Positions 1 to 10,056 of a stretch of DNA of 64,000 bases are shown one piece after another; the first letter of the stretch is position 1; every line of letters begins with the position of its first letter. The notes below the pieces were generated by a model. It searched no databases, had not been told where the DNA came from, and saw only the letters and a program-made list of their open reading frames with translations. The translations under genes were made by a program, and so were the position numbers. This DNA is from Carposina sasakii (Eukaryota; Arthropoda; Insecta; Lepidoptera; Carposinidae), in contig CP053175.1 of the NCBI GenBank assembly GCA_014607495.2, positions 2,790,001 to 2,854,000 of the forward strand, given 5' to 3'.

Positions 1-42
1 CAAAAATGTTGCCAAGATCTGCTACTCCTGGATACTGACAGC
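1..42 (+). repeat. direct repeat, left copy (partner 559-600)
   Basis: About 35 of 42 bases match 559-600 in the same orientation, starting with CAAAAATGTTGCCAAG. The two copies flank an L repeat and an A insertion, so the interval may be an old duplication or two copies of one element end. Confidence 0.6.
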
Positions 43-44
43 AT

Positions 45-211
45 ACATACATACATAGCCCATTGTTTCCCCAAAGAGGTTGGGCAGAAGTGTTCAAATT
101 ACACACCCACTTTTCATCAGTTAGCCTATTAACTCCCACGTGGCAAGGTTGAGCCTACCGCCGCTTTTCGGGCACAGATACAACAGCGACCAGTAACGAA
201 TCCAGTGGGAT
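45..211 (+). repeat. family L repeat, copy 1
   Basis: This stretch recurs inverted at 20130-20365, sharing GGGCAGAAGTGT (GTGCAGAATT on the other strand), the CCGCTTTTC stretch and the CAGCGACCAGTAACGA stretch. Smaller pieces lie near 2215-2300 and 60536-60600. The class is unknown; no coding or terminal repeats are visible. Confidence 0.6.
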
Positions 212-250
212 ATGTTTACGTGTCATTCTAAATAGGTATTATAAGCTATC

Positions 251-484
251 ATCATCATCATCAGCCTATTGCAGTCCACTGCTGGACGTAGGCCTACCCC
301 AGGGCACGCCACAAGACTCCCACGCTGGGCAGGCGGGTTGGTGACCGCAGTTTGTATTTTTGGACTATGTTATCAACACTGAAGGCGCTGCTGCCCACCT
401 CCCGGAAACCCTTAATCGCCTCGTACGATACCCACGGGCAGACATGGGGTGGTACGAATTCTACTCTGACGGCACCACGCGGCC
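251..484 (-). mobile_element. family A retro-inserted element, copy A1
   Basis: This is a complete copy on the minus strand: it starts GGCCGCGTGGTGCCG and ends in (TGA)n, seen on the plus strand as ATC repeats. AAGCTATC at 243-250 recurs at 485-492 as a target-site duplication. A short open frame across it is a by-product of the repeat, because the same frame recurs in other copies. A microsatellite 3' tail with a TSD fits reverse-transcriptase mobilisation. Confidence 0.8.
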
Positions 485-558
485 AAGCTATCAAACATTC
501 AATTAAAACTTAATATACCCGAGGTAAAGAATTTATAAAACTTCACTAACTATATTTT

Positions 559-600
559 CAAAAATGTTGCCAAGTTCTGCTTCTCTTGAGTACTGACAAG
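559..600 (+). repeat. direct repeat, right copy (partner 1-42)
   Basis: This is the second copy of the 42-bp repeat described at 1-42. Confidence 0.6.
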
Positions 601-1179
601 CCGATATAGTATAATATTTATATTTTGGCCGGTATAATATTTATGTATCGTGTTAGGTTTTGTAAGCGTGCCAAACTCGGTCACTATTGATGTGGTACAG
701 TCTAAAAAAAATTATTTAAATATGGTTGTGTTATTATTTCTTCGTAAAAACATAAAGTTTGTAACTAGCATGTGGTTCATTGCATCTCCCTAATGTAGAG
801 GACATTACATGTAATATCATTAGTGTGATAATTTTTACATGTATGTCGGCCTTGAAATGACGTGATCAAATCTAACCATTATTTGTTACGATAACGAACG
901 ACAATGCGAAACGAAACATATATTATACATACATGAACTTGGCTGTTGCACATCGGTGCACCTAAAACCGCAATTCTGTATGTAGTCGGTGCTGTAACAA
1001 ATTGTTTTAAATACATCATATAGTAAATTGTAGGCAGGGTCAGATTAACTTGTGAGAAAATACAGGATTTTGTACAATGTAAGTAGAAGGGGTAGATAAT
1101 TAGACCTCTGCTGATGCCATAGGTGATTTGATTTCACACATTACATACAATCATGCTTATTAACCAGCTATCTGGCTTT
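601..1179. other. AT-rich stretch without recognisable feature
   Basis: I see no exon, coding or repeat partner here, apart from a short piece near 845-875. That piece resembles 17220-17250 (TGACGT followed by AAATCTAAC). Confidence 0.4.
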
Positions 1180-1352
1180 ATACAGCCAGAACTGCAGGAT
1201 CATAAGAGAGATAGCACAGCCACGTTTAGAATAGCGGAGACAGATATAAATGATCAGTGACAAGTTGCTAGCTTATCGCCTGAGAGACTGCTCAAGTTCC
1301 TATCTACTCTTACGACATGCATGGAAGGAGATGCAGCTGATGTGTTCTAGTT
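1180..1352 (+). repeat. family B repeat, copy 1
   Basis: B is the commonest repeat in the window. Its consensus runs from CACACGGCTGTGTTCCCG through GAACTGCAGGATCA, CACGTTTAG, GACAAGTTGCTAGC, ATCGCCTGAGAGAACG and GACATGCACGGAAGGAG to CCCCGCATCAGCACAG. This copy lacks both extreme ends. No clear inverted ends, tRNA-like boxes or coding are visible, so its transposon class is undetermined. Confidence 0.75.
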
Positions 1353-1372
1353 AACTTTGACATCATCAGCTA

Positions 1373-2185
1373 ATAATAAAAAAAATCTTTATTGCACATT
1401 AAAACAGTTTGTACATGGGCGAACTTAATGCTGTGTAGCATTCTCTACCAGTTAACCACTATTTCTGGCGAGAACGTAGGTACGAGTAGTGCAATGGAGC
1501 GAAAACAAATTGAAAATAAAAATATAGATACATAAAAATAAATATTATAGTACAAACTTTAACACTAGTAGCACACTCAATTCTCACATGATCTGGTTCT
1601 AGACTCTCATGTAGTGCTCAGTTACTCTTGACTTGAATACCTCCACAGTAGATGACTCGAATCATTACTGGTAGATCATTCCATAAGCAAACAGCAGTGG
1701 CAGTAAAAGAATCAGAATACAAAGCATTGCGCTCGGGCTCACGGAGGGTTTTCTTGCGGCTAGACCGGAGTGGTCTATAGCAGGAGGAGGAAGAACTCGA
1801 AACGTTCGGAAATGTATTTGGAAGCAAGAGGAAGGTTCAGGATATTGAACAAGAAGATAAGAAGGTGAAGATTACGTCGATGTCTAATATTGAGCCAGTT
1901 TAGTTGTTCACGATATTGGAATATATTGTGGTCATATTTACGTAATCCAAATATGTAACGAATGCACATGTTGAGTAGACGATCCAGCTTATCTAAGAGT
2001 TCCTCTGTAATATCTGGGTAGCAGACATCAGCATAGTCAATTATTGGGAGCAACAGAGCGTTGACTAACGTGATCTTGGCCGACATGGGTAGAAAGTTCT
2101 GGATAAGTTTTAGCGAATGCATACTATAGAATATTTTACTACTTACCTCCGACACCTGCGCGGTCCACGACATGTCATCGGACAT
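1373..2185 (-). pseudogene. 5'-truncated non-LTR retrotransposon (LINE) with C-terminal reverse-transcriptase region
   Basis: Read on the minus strand, 2185 to about 1775 encodes a typical LINE segment just after the RT palm. It contains SWTAQV, FLPMSAKITLVNALLLPI and DYADVCYP, then LLDKLDRLLNMCIRYIFGL with RKYDHN. The frame is lost near 1775-1830. In another frame RKKTLREPERN and ALYSDSFTATAVCLWNDLP continue it, and a second shift leads to VEVFKSRVTEHYMRV and a stop at 1599-1601. The 3' UTR then runs to about 1373 and ends GCAATAAAGA before a T-rich tail. The finger, palm and endonuclease regions are missing, so this is a dead 5'-truncated copy. The motif style is that of jockey/CR1-like elements; the exact clade is not fixed. 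Confidence 0.85.
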
Positions 2186-2214
2186 GTGTAGGCTGAGATT
2201 TTTTATTTTAAAGA

Positions 2215-2300
2215 CATACTCTAACTACACTAAGCGCTATACAGATCCCAAAAAGGTAGGGCAGAAGTATGCAAACTGCATTCACTTGTCACTAATTAGC
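2215..2300 (+). repeat. family L fragment
   Basis: It shares the AGGTAGGGCAGAAGT...CACTTGTCACTAATTAGCCTATT arrangement with copy 1, with decay. Confidence 0.4.
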
Positions 2301-2317
2301 CTATTTTTTAAAATATT

Positions 2318-2520
2318 ACATAATTCAAATTCAAAATTCATTTATTTCAGGTAATAGGCCCATAGATTCTGATAACAATTACTTCCATTATATCATTAAT
2401 GTCATAACACATTTAAAAATAATTACAAATTTAGTTCATTAAAAATGGAAAATAAAATAATTAAACACTAACAACACAACACAAACACAAAAAATAAACA
2501 TAAGGTCAATAGCACCTCAC
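2318..2520 (-). repeat. LINE 3' UTR-like tail
   Basis: AATTCAAATTCAAAATTCAT followed by TTATTTCAGGTAAT is the style of a LINE 3' end on the minus strand. A related tail on the plus strand closes the U element near 32850. The CAG|GTAA inside it is part of this tail and not good evidence for splicing. Confidence 0.45.
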
Positions 2521-2534
2521 AAACGGCACTACTG

Positions 2535-2745
2535 GAACATGCCTGTTACAGCAATACATAGGCTTACGCTTGACGACAACGCGCCTGATGGTAAGCACCG
2601 TTGCAGTCTAAGATGGAGCGCGCTTGCCTAAAAGAAACCGGCTCACTCTACTTGAAGACCGCAAGATTATAGTTCATGGGGAACAGGGATTCATATAGCC
2701 TATCGCCGCCTTTCGGACTCCAATACGAGTACTCATCTCGAATCT
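2535..2745. repeat. probable dispersed lepidopteran repeat, single copy here
   Basis: GCGCCTGATGGTAAGCACCG followed by CAGTCTAAGATGGAGCGCGC resembles a dispersed repeat I recall from lepidopteran genomes. It has no second copy in this window, so the call rests on memory of its style. Confidence 0.4.
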
Positions 2746-2984
2746 AATTTCTTATCAATTTTAATTAATAGGCACCATCGTGTTAGCATACCTAATGATT
2801 CCGCCAATGTTCCAAATTGGAGCCTAATAATTGCAGCTGCCATCTTTATTTACGTTATCGAAAGATATTGCATATTCCGCTTCTGTCTTGGCGGCCACAG
2901 ATATACAATGTGCTGCTGCTGTATTCACCAATCACAAACTTGATCATGAACCAAGGAATAGAAGAATAGAACTTGTAAATGTAA

Positions 2985-3072
2985 ATACGTCCCCATAGCT
3001 AGGGTTAACTGGTAGAGAATGCTATGCAGCATTAAGTTCGCATGTGTACAATATTTATAGTACAATAAATAG
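2985..3072 (+). repeat. Q-type LINE 3' UTR fragment
   Basis: TAACTGGTAGAGAATGCTA and GCAGCATTAAGTTCGC followed by GTACAATAAA match the 3' UTR of the LINE at 1373-1598 in opposite orientation. Confidence 0.7.
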
Positions 3073-3294
3073 TTTTATACCTATCTAGAACTGCTGCTGG
3101 GTAACTTAATTTAATTAATAGGTAATTTACGCAGAAGACATAGTAGCGAGACGTCTTAAATAGGGCCAATTACATTCGGCATTTCACCCCCACCCCTTGC
3201 CCCCTAAATTTCATGTGAAACCAAGGTGAAACCAAACAACGTGATTCGGAAATCGATGACGTTCCAGGGAATTAAATAAACAGTGTTTGTCAAC

Positions 3295-3450
3295 AATCCA
3301 ACACATCGATGTTAGAAAGAAATAGATATGACTATTGAATTGTATCAGGCGTCACTATTCGGAAGTTCAAATCTATATGATCAAATCTATATAGGGCCTG
3401 GTGGTGGGCGATCCCTCAATAGAGATAGATATGACTATTGGATGTCCGGG
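3295..3450 (+). repeat. family S repeat fragment
   Basis: TGTATCAGGCGTCACTATTC and GGCCTGGTGGTGGGCGAT match the block at 32131-32280. A further trace lies near 7665-7695. The class is unknown. Confidence 0.5.
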
Positions 3451-4139
3451 ATTTCGTCCACGTAAACTATGTACGAGTATACTCCGATTTTTAATTATGT
3501 ACAGTAAAATGACAGCTACAATTGACTTAATTTCTTTTTAATGTTGTCATACATATGCGAACCATGCAGTATAGCCTATATGTTATGATGTATAAAATTT
3601 AAATTAAGATTTGTGTAAAAATCGGTTCAATATTTTAATGTGAAAAGTAACAAACCTCCGAATACAATATTAGTAAGATTAGCTAATCAAGAATTTATGC
3701 AAAATAATTATATATGTATACTATCTAACATAGAAGCGTATGAAACAAATTATCTGATTCTGTAGGTACCTAGTTCGCAATTTCTATAGTCAATTTTTGT
3801 CTACAAAACTACAAGTACCTATATAGTTGATTAATGTTCGAGAATTTGGCGTATTAGTTAAATTGCGAATGGAAGCATGAAACTATACTCATATCTACGA
3901 GTATTACAATTTGAACTCGTGGTTTCATCAAATGTGACAGTTACACTTTCCTGAATAGAAATGTCGGGAAATGTAAACAACTTAATTATTTGACGTTTGA
4001 AAACTCGGTTCTTAGAAAATCGAGGAAATATATATGTGTATTCGTGTCGTAGTATCATGGTTTTAAAACCATGATTTAGTTAGTTTATAGCTCAGTTATA
4101 TTATATTTTGTTACCGTTATTACCTAGTACAGCCTTTGC
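3451..4139. other. AT-rich stretch, no feature seen
   Basis: No repeat partner, exon or coding of substance is visible; short open frames here are as expected by chance. Confidence 0.4.
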
Positions 4140-4335
4140 TGCCTTTTGCTCATCATAAAAGAGACCCCACAGCCATAGTGGAGCCCCGCATTAGTACAGG
4201 TAGCCAAAAATAAATTAGTAATTATAATCTAACAAGAGGCCCGCCCTCGCTTCGCTTCAGTACGAATTCTCTGCGTATTAATTTCTTATAGAGCTCGCCC
4301 ACGGCTTAGCTGCTTAAAATTTTGATTTCCCATAC
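4140..4335. repeat. B fragment next to a retroelement tail fragment
   Basis: AGAGACCCCACAGCCATAGT and GCCCCGCATTAGTACAG are B pieces. AAGAGGCCCGCCCTCGCTTC starts a tail also seen at 34015-34035 and 35772-35800. Confidence 0.5.
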
Positions 4336-4699
4336 GGGAGTATTGCAAACACAAACTGTCCCATTCTTGGTGGAATTATGGGAAATAAGTATGTCTAATA
4401 AGTACGAAAACAATATTTTATTTGTATCTATTGATATTACAGGAAATTCCTAGTTGTATCGCAAAAGAAAATGGCGGCGAGGGCGCCAATTTCAGTTCCC
4501 ATGAAATTTTATCACTTTTTGCCTTTATGTTATTTTTATTTTCGCCCAGTATCATTTCCATTTACGATTCGTATGCAATAATGTTATGTACAATTTGGTA
4601 ATTTTTTTTTATTTAATAGGTATTTTGTTAACAAAATAAGGAAGAATACAGTAGTTTTTTGCCACTTTACTAATTATAAAAAGCGATTAAGTCCCGTAC

Positions 4700-4872
4700 C
4701 ATGCCAACTATTATTATAAATGCAAAAGTAAGTTTGTTTTGTTACTTCTTTACGCTTAATTTATAATCCACTCTTATTGAAATTTTGCATACATACAACC
4801 TACAGTTGAGAGTATAGAGAAGGAGATGGGCAATATTATGTAGTCCAAGCGGACAAAGTCACGGGCAACAGC
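4700..4872. repeat. retroelement 3' tail
   Basis: ATTATTATAAATGCAAAAGT at one end and GTCCAAGCGGACAAAGTCAC at the other form the common pattern of a lepidopteran LINE-tail remnant. Related tails lie at 6588 and 33872. Confidence 0.5.
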
Positions 4873-5089
4873 TAGTCTAAAGGAAACGGCAAAAAATCTT
4901 GATAAAAATGTTTCAAATTATTACAGTAGCCACAGTTCTATGCAGTTGCTAAGTTTAACCATTTTGCCTGCCTTCTTCACCGCGCATGTATGATAGGTGA
5001 AAATCACATTTGTTAAAATGTATAATGCAAAAAAACGTGCAGGAAAATGCCGTGTCAACCTAGTCTTAAAGAAGAAATTAAATTAAATA

Positions 5090-5554
5090 CAGAGTGTTTG
5101 TGACAGCCAGGCAAATATTAATACCATGACTCTGAGTCGAAAAACATAGAAAATTTTCGCAGGAAAATTCCAAAAATTTCCGACATTTTTTTAAATATTT
5201 TCAGGGAAAAAAGTTGTTTAGTTCGTTTAATTAGGCCTTAGATAATGATTAAAAATAAAATTTTCACCAAAAGACGATTTTCAAAAAAAAAGTTTCCCTC
5301 AAAAAAGTTCAAATAACTGATCAACCCTAATGGAGAGTCACAAGTGATCCAAAATCAGCAATGTGTCACACAATAACTAATAAGCCCATTTAAATAATCA
5401 CAGGATCGCCCGATACAATTGGCGCGAAAAGCAAAGATTACTGATAATCTAATCAATTAAAAAAAATCCTGCGAGTAATAACACTGTCGTATAACTCAAC
5501 ACAATGGTACTTGTTCAGCATTTCAGTATTTGCCTGGCTGTCACCCACACCCTG
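5090..5554 (-). mobile_element. family E MITE, copy 1
   Basis: The element is about 465 bp with ends CAGAGTGTTTGTGACAGCC and, read from the other side, CAGGGTGTGGGTGACAGCC. TA sits on both sides. Copy 2 (28640-29229) matches throughout in opposite orientation. TA targets and CAGGGTG ends suggest a non-autonomous Tc1/mariner-like family. No transposase is present. Confidence 0.75.
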
Positions 5555-5556
5555 TA

Positions 5557-6141
5557 TAGCAATTTTTTAACAAAAAAACTATTTCTCAACGTCTCGTTAA
5601 TAATGTAAAGTAGGCACGTACATATAGTATTGTAATAATGATGATGACCCTATTTCTCATCCTGACCATCCAATCTATCATTAAATAGCCCATTAAAACG
5701 ATACAGATAAACTATATCCACAAATCACTTACATATTGCTAATGCCAAATAGGCCGAACAGATTATGATGAAACTTGCACCAGTAATAGCCCATTAAGGC
5801 CCATATCGCGACCAATAAAATCTAAATTCTCTTCGGAAATAGGGTTTCGGCAAATGCTTTGGAGTGTACCATTTTAGGTTAGGCTAGTGCTGTAGACCAA
5901 AGCGAAGCTATGACGATGTTTTTACTTACTGTCGACTCTGCCGTTAAATATGGGTAATGTCTGTCCCGCACCATTCTTAATGTAAATGTCTGAGATAGAA
6001 ACTCATGGATAGATATTTTTTTGTTTAAGTGTGACGTTTAGTTAGAATCACATTGTTGTGCTGTCAACTAGTATGCTATTATGCTATATTTATCAAAACA
6101 ATTTACATAATATTTTAATTTAATATTTACATAAATTATTC
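5557..6141. other. no recognisable feature
   Basis: The sequence appears unique, with no coding, splice pair or repeat partner that I can see. Confidence 0.4.
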
Positions 6142-6345
6142 TGTGCTGATGCGAGGCTTCACTAGAATATATCAGCTGCATCTCCATCCGTGCACGACAT
6201 GAGAGTGCGACTGATGAACTCGAACAGTCGCACTCTCAGGCGATAAGCTAGCAACTTATCGCTGATCATTAGCACCTGATCCCGCTATGTTAAACGTGGC
6301 TGTGGGATGTCCCTAATAATCTTGCAGTTCTGGCTATTTGTATAT
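6142..6345 (-). repeat. family B copy with an internal perfect hairpin
   Basis: This is a minus-strand B copy. Where other copies read GTAAGAGTCGACTAAGG, this one has a perfect 14-bp inverted repeat: 6200-6213 pairs with 6225-6238 around an 11-base loop. Confidence 0.75.
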
Positions 6346-6587
6346 ATATGTCATAAATTTAATATTATAGTTCTATTAGCTTCAAACTCGCTTCTTGCTA
6401 CGACACGATCTTTACCAAATCCCATAGCGTAGTACAGTGTCAACCCATATCAATTATTTTCAACTAGCTTACCATGCTGTGGCCTGGTCTAGGATTATTG
6501 GATTATATAGTTTTATACAATTAACTTTGCATGGATTGATTTATAGTTTGCGGTTGTTTTGGTTTAGTTTCGTATCTGCTATATAGA

Positions 6588-6830
6588 TAACTAGTGGACG
6601 CCCGCGACTTTGTCCGCGTGGACTACAGAAAAAACAAAATGTCAAAATTATCCGGGATAAAATTATTTTTCCGGGATAAAAAGTAGCCTATGTGTTAATC
6701 CAGGGTGTCAGTTGATACCAAATTTTATTAAAATCGCTCCAGCCGTTTTTACGTGAAAGAGTAACAAACATCAATCCATCCATCCATCCATACTTACAAG
6801 CTTTCACGTTTATAATATAATTAACTAATA
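6588..6830 (+). repeat. I-type retroelement tail
   Basis: CTAGTGGACGCCCGCGACTT, then CCGGGATAAAAAGTAGCC, the ATCGCTCCAGCCG stretch and a CATC microsatellite. Full partners lie at 35180-35416 (inverted) and 55283-55518. Confidence 0.75.
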
Positions 6831-7000
6831 TAATAATAAATAAATAGATACATACTTCACACATTTACCTAGTCTCAAACTAAGATCCATAAGGTCTTTT
6901 GTGACGTGGGTACTAAGCAATGGTATATAAATAAATAGATAGATAATTACAGAAACATCCATGACTCGGAAACAAACATTATTCTTTAGACAAAGTACAA
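6826..7000 (-). mobile_element. tRNA-derived SINE (family H), 3' part
   Basis: It shares CCATAAGGTCTT, GGGTACTAAGCAA and CATGACTCGGAAACAAACAT with the complete copy at 62930-63150. The tRNA-like head is missing in this copy. Confidence 0.65.
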
Positions 7001-7009
7001 TATGATTTA

Positions 7010-7262
7010 CATACATACATATAATCACGGGGTTACGGGGTAGGCAGAGCACAAAGGGCCGATAGAACCACATGGTGCCACTTCTGACCAATTTTGAGGG
7101 TAAAGTTGAGATGAACGAGTTCGGTTAGTAGTGACAGGTGGTCAGCCCATCGCCTACAAAACACCAAGACCCTCTTGTTCCTCTACTGACTTATACAGTG
7201 GACCGGGAAGAGAAGTAGCTGTAGTATTATTTTTTTTTTCACTCCCAGAGCAGCATAGTAGA
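7010..7262 (+). repeat. family K repeat, copy 1
   Basis: A unit of about 255 bp containing AGGGCCGATAGAACCACATG, GGTCAGCCCATCGCC and CACTCCCAGAGCAGCATAG. Other copies lie at 15962-16225 (inverted), 19853-20125, 30179-30258 (partial) and 53021-53283. The class is unknown. Confidence 0.8.
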
Positions 7263-7274
7263 AATATGATTTTT

Positions 7275-7332
7275 AATCGATTTATAGAAACATCCATGGC
7301 TCGGAAACAAACATTATTCTTTAGACGAAGTA
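7275..7332 (-). repeat. family H SINE fragment
   Basis: AGAAACATCCATGGCTCGGA with the ACAAACATTATTCTTTAGAC stretch repeats the text at 6950-6990. Confidence 0.6.
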
Positions 7333-7915
7333 TATGATTTGTCGATCGAATCGCTAAAGGTTCGTCATCAACACATTTGACCCTATAGGAAGTTTTAATT
7401 TAGCGTGTTCGTTAAAACTAGTGACCCAGATAACGATAAAGTTACGCTATTGGTGAAAATAGGTTTGCGAACTTCGCTGTCGCTCGTAAAATTGTTACAT
7501 AGTCTAAGGTTTCTGGTATTGAGAGCAGTAGGTCATAAATGCATGGGAAGACAAAATTCCAATTATATAGAACCCTAAGCCACTGGCTTTATTGGCTGGG
7601 TATGAATGTAGACCCTATAAGGTCGTGTCTTAGTTCGCAGGCGGTAGCGGGTGACCAAGAGTATTTATATTAAGCGTTATTATTCGAAAGTTCAAATAAC
7701 TGGTTAAAATGATCAACTCAGTCTCACCTACCACCATCCTTCTGAACACTCCATGTACAAGAGATTCTTTGATAATTTTCTGAAACGAATCGATACTATA
7801 TTGAGTATTAAAAAACCTGTAGCTAAAATTGTTTGCCATTTAATAATATTATTGTTAAGCTCTTACTTAGGATAAGTTGAAGATACTGAGAGATAGATAT
7901 ATAAATGACTGTGAT
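7333..7915. other. no clear feature
   Basis: Apart from a faint S-family trace near 7665-7695, nothing recognisable is present. Confidence 0.35.
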
Positions 7916-7919
7916 CCCA

Positions 7920-8010
7920 AAAGGTAGTCATAAATGCAGAGTCACAAAGGAGAGATACAGCCACAATTAGCAGAAGATCAGTGACAAGTTGCTAGCCTAT
8001 CGCCTGAGAG
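7920..8010 (+). repeat. family B fragment
   Basis: GATCAGTGACAAGTTGCTAG and ATCGCCTGAGAGAG are B core; the 3' part is missing. Confidence 0.6.
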
Positions 8011-8313
8011 AGCAAAGCAATAACTGTCGATTATTTTAAGGTTGACAAGTAACGAAATAAATTACAGAATAATTTTCGCTACCGCTTTATTTGAAATCGC
8101 ACCCAAAAAATAAGGTCGAGCACACATTAGGTTGGTATTCGATCAATAATATCAACCACCCGAAGTCAATTATGGAGAAACTTTGACCTTAAGGGCCGCT
8201 GGGTTTACAATGCTATACAAGTATTGTCTAGATAGATAGATATATTATTATCGATGTGTATAAGTACCTCAAGTAATACATACAAACTATATATATTTTT
8301 TTTATATGTTATA

Positions 8314-8697
8314 CAGGATGATTTCTTGTCGTCAACGTTTCCGAAAACTACGGAATCTCCTCATCATCACGATCATTTTTCTCCATGGAAGCATACCTGG
8401 GAAGTGTCTGGTTTCCAAAATATTAGGGTCCAAAGTTGAGTAAATAGACTGCGTTTTTCTGCATAAATGCACATAGACGCGCGTAGCAAGATTTTTTCAC
8501 GAAAAATAATTAATATCTGTCTATAAAAAAACTAACATAAACACTAGACACTATAAATTTCGCACGATCAAGGAATTTAAAATTTTTTTTTCAAAAAAAA
8601 AAAAAAATTCCCAGCATTTTTTTTTGGCATAAACTTACTTTATTCCATGTATAGAATACGTACTCTTCGTTAAAGGTGGCCACAAAAAAACATCCTG
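8314..8697 (+). mobile_element. family D MITE, copy 1
   Basis: The element is about 384 bp between TA dinucleotides, with ends CAGGATGATTTCTTGTCG and, from the other side, CAGGATGTTTTTTTGTGGCC. Three further near-identical copies (28181, 37274, 60740) have the same length and ends. It is non-autonomous and probably Tc1/mariner-type by its TA target; copies are similar enough to suggest recent spread. Confidence 0.85.
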
Positions 8698-8819
8698 TAT
8701 ATTTATAGTTGACAAAAAATCAGTAAGTAAAATACTGCTGACCATTTGATGAGTATCCCATTTCCATTACATGTAGTATTGACCTGAAATTTTAAAATAC
8801 CTTCTGTACACTCGGCGTC

Positions 8820-8984
8820 GCGTCATCACTAGAATACATCAGCTGCATCTCCTTCCGTGCATGTCGTAAGGGTCAGCCATAGAACTCAGGGGAGTTCTCT
8901 CAGGCGAAGATCTAGTAACGTGTCTCATCTCAGATCTTTTAGATCTGCGCTCGCTATGGCATACTACAGCAGCAGTTCTGGCTA
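8820..8984 (-). repeat. family B copy, partial
   Basis: It contains CTAGAATACATCAGCTGCAT and CATGTCGTAAG, then decays into an A fragment. Confidence 0.65.
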
Positions 8985-9052
8985 TGGCCTTTCCCAGGGC
9001 ATGCCATAGAGGGGTTTTGCCCATAGTCACCATGCTGGGCAGGCGGGTTGCT
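8985..9052 (-). repeat. family A fragment
   Basis: CCCAGGGCATGCCATAGA and CACCATGCTGGGCAGGCGGG match the middle of A; both ends are missing. Confidence 0.6.
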
Positions 9053-9106
9053 ATATGTTTACTTGGTGTGATAAGAACTACGGATTTACTTACGTAGTTT
9101 TATGTC

Positions 9107-9183
9107 TCATCTTTGCAAGAACAACGTGATATTTTATTAACCACTACTTTGTGAGATATCGCGTTGTTCTTGTAAAGAGGCGA
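9107..9183. repeat. imperfect hairpin, ~25-bp arms
   Basis: 9107-9132 pairs with 9156-9183 with only a few mismatches (core CAAGAACAACG / CGTTGTTCTTG) around a loop of about 24 nt. The size is pre-miRNA-like, but a MITE remnant is at least as likely. Confidence 0.5.
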
Positions 9184-9590
9184 AATGTTTGGGATTTACC
9201 ATGGGTACCCCTAAAATATGTTAAGATATTATTTTTTATCCGCACTGACCCACTTACTGGAACTAATATAAGTAATATATCTTGGCGAATCAACGTCAAC
9301 GTGCAAAATTGTTTTGGTACATTGCCAGACGCGTATTATGGTAATATTTACTAAACATGTAAACGTGTGTGGTCTTGATTATAAACTTATGGCTTTTCGA
9401 ATATTGCCTGTCTTACACCAAAGCGGAGACGTACATTAGCTCGTCTACGATAGTTTCGCGGCTACTACAACTCGACTAACGATTTTTCGGGATATCGATC
9501 GTCGATTAAAACGTTCTATCGGCGAAGAGTACCTATTTCGGTAAATTGTTGTAAGTTTCGGTGTAGAAGTGGAAATGGGTAGGCAGATAA

Positions 9591-9808
9591 TAAATACTCA
9601 AACACTTCACAACACATGAACCTAGTCCCACACTATTATAATATCTGTCGTCCCACACTAACATCCCTAAGGGCTTGTGTCGTGGGTACTAAGCAGAGTA
9701 TATAAAATATAGATGTGTATGTATAAATCGATGACTAGAAAACAAACATCGATATAAGTCATATCGTGTTACAAGCAGGGTCACTGTCAACTACACCAAA
9801 CGGCTGTC
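9591..9808 (-). mobile_element. tRNA-derived SINE (family H)
   Basis: It shares CACTTCACAACACATGAACC, GGCTTGTGTCGTGGGTAC and CAACTACACCAAACGGCTGT with the copy at 62930. The B-box region is decayed. It ends about 30 bases before the splice-acceptor-like site at 9840. Confidence 0.65.
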
Positions 9809-9840
9809 AAAATAATGTATCATAATTTCCTTATTTACAG

Positions 9841-9960
9841 GAGATGTATCTTCAATCTCTTCTCGTCAGCTATCTCCTCTACCCTGGACCACATCAGTGA
9901 TGGAAGGAAGTAGCTCATCTCCCGAATCCTGATTAATGCAGGAGTCAGTTGGAGTCCAAC
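9841..9960 (+). other. candidate internal exon (120 bp), function unknown
   Basis: The acceptor side reads TTTCCTTATTTACAG and the donor is GTAAGTGT after CCAAC; both are strong. The enclosed 120 bp is visibly richer in G+C than its flanks and has no repeat partner here. All three plus frames contain a stop: the longest open stretch runs about 30 codons and ends at TGA near 9932, with a serine-rich end (EGSSSSPES). A later ATG (9936) stays open through the donor (MQESVGVQ, phase 1). It may be a 5' UTR exon carrying the start codon, a terminal coding exon with a downstream UTR intron, or a non-coding RNA exon. I do not recognise the gene, and no partner exon is visible nearby. Confidence 0.5.
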
Positions 9961-10056
9961 GTAAGTGTATATTTACACTAGATATTTATTAATTTTCTAG
10001 CTGATCCGGCAAACGTTTTTATTTGTCGTATTAATTATTACTATTGCATATTTTTT

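Noticed and set aside
2340..2360. TTTATTTCAG|GTAATA as a second recursive splice site
   Set aside because: It belongs to a LINE-type 3' tail, the donor part is weak, and it is far upstream of the candidate first exon.
9414..9568. Possible element with TTACACCAAAGC / GTTTCGGTGTAG ends
   Set aside because: Only about 12 imperfect terminal bases agree and there is no TSD or second copy.
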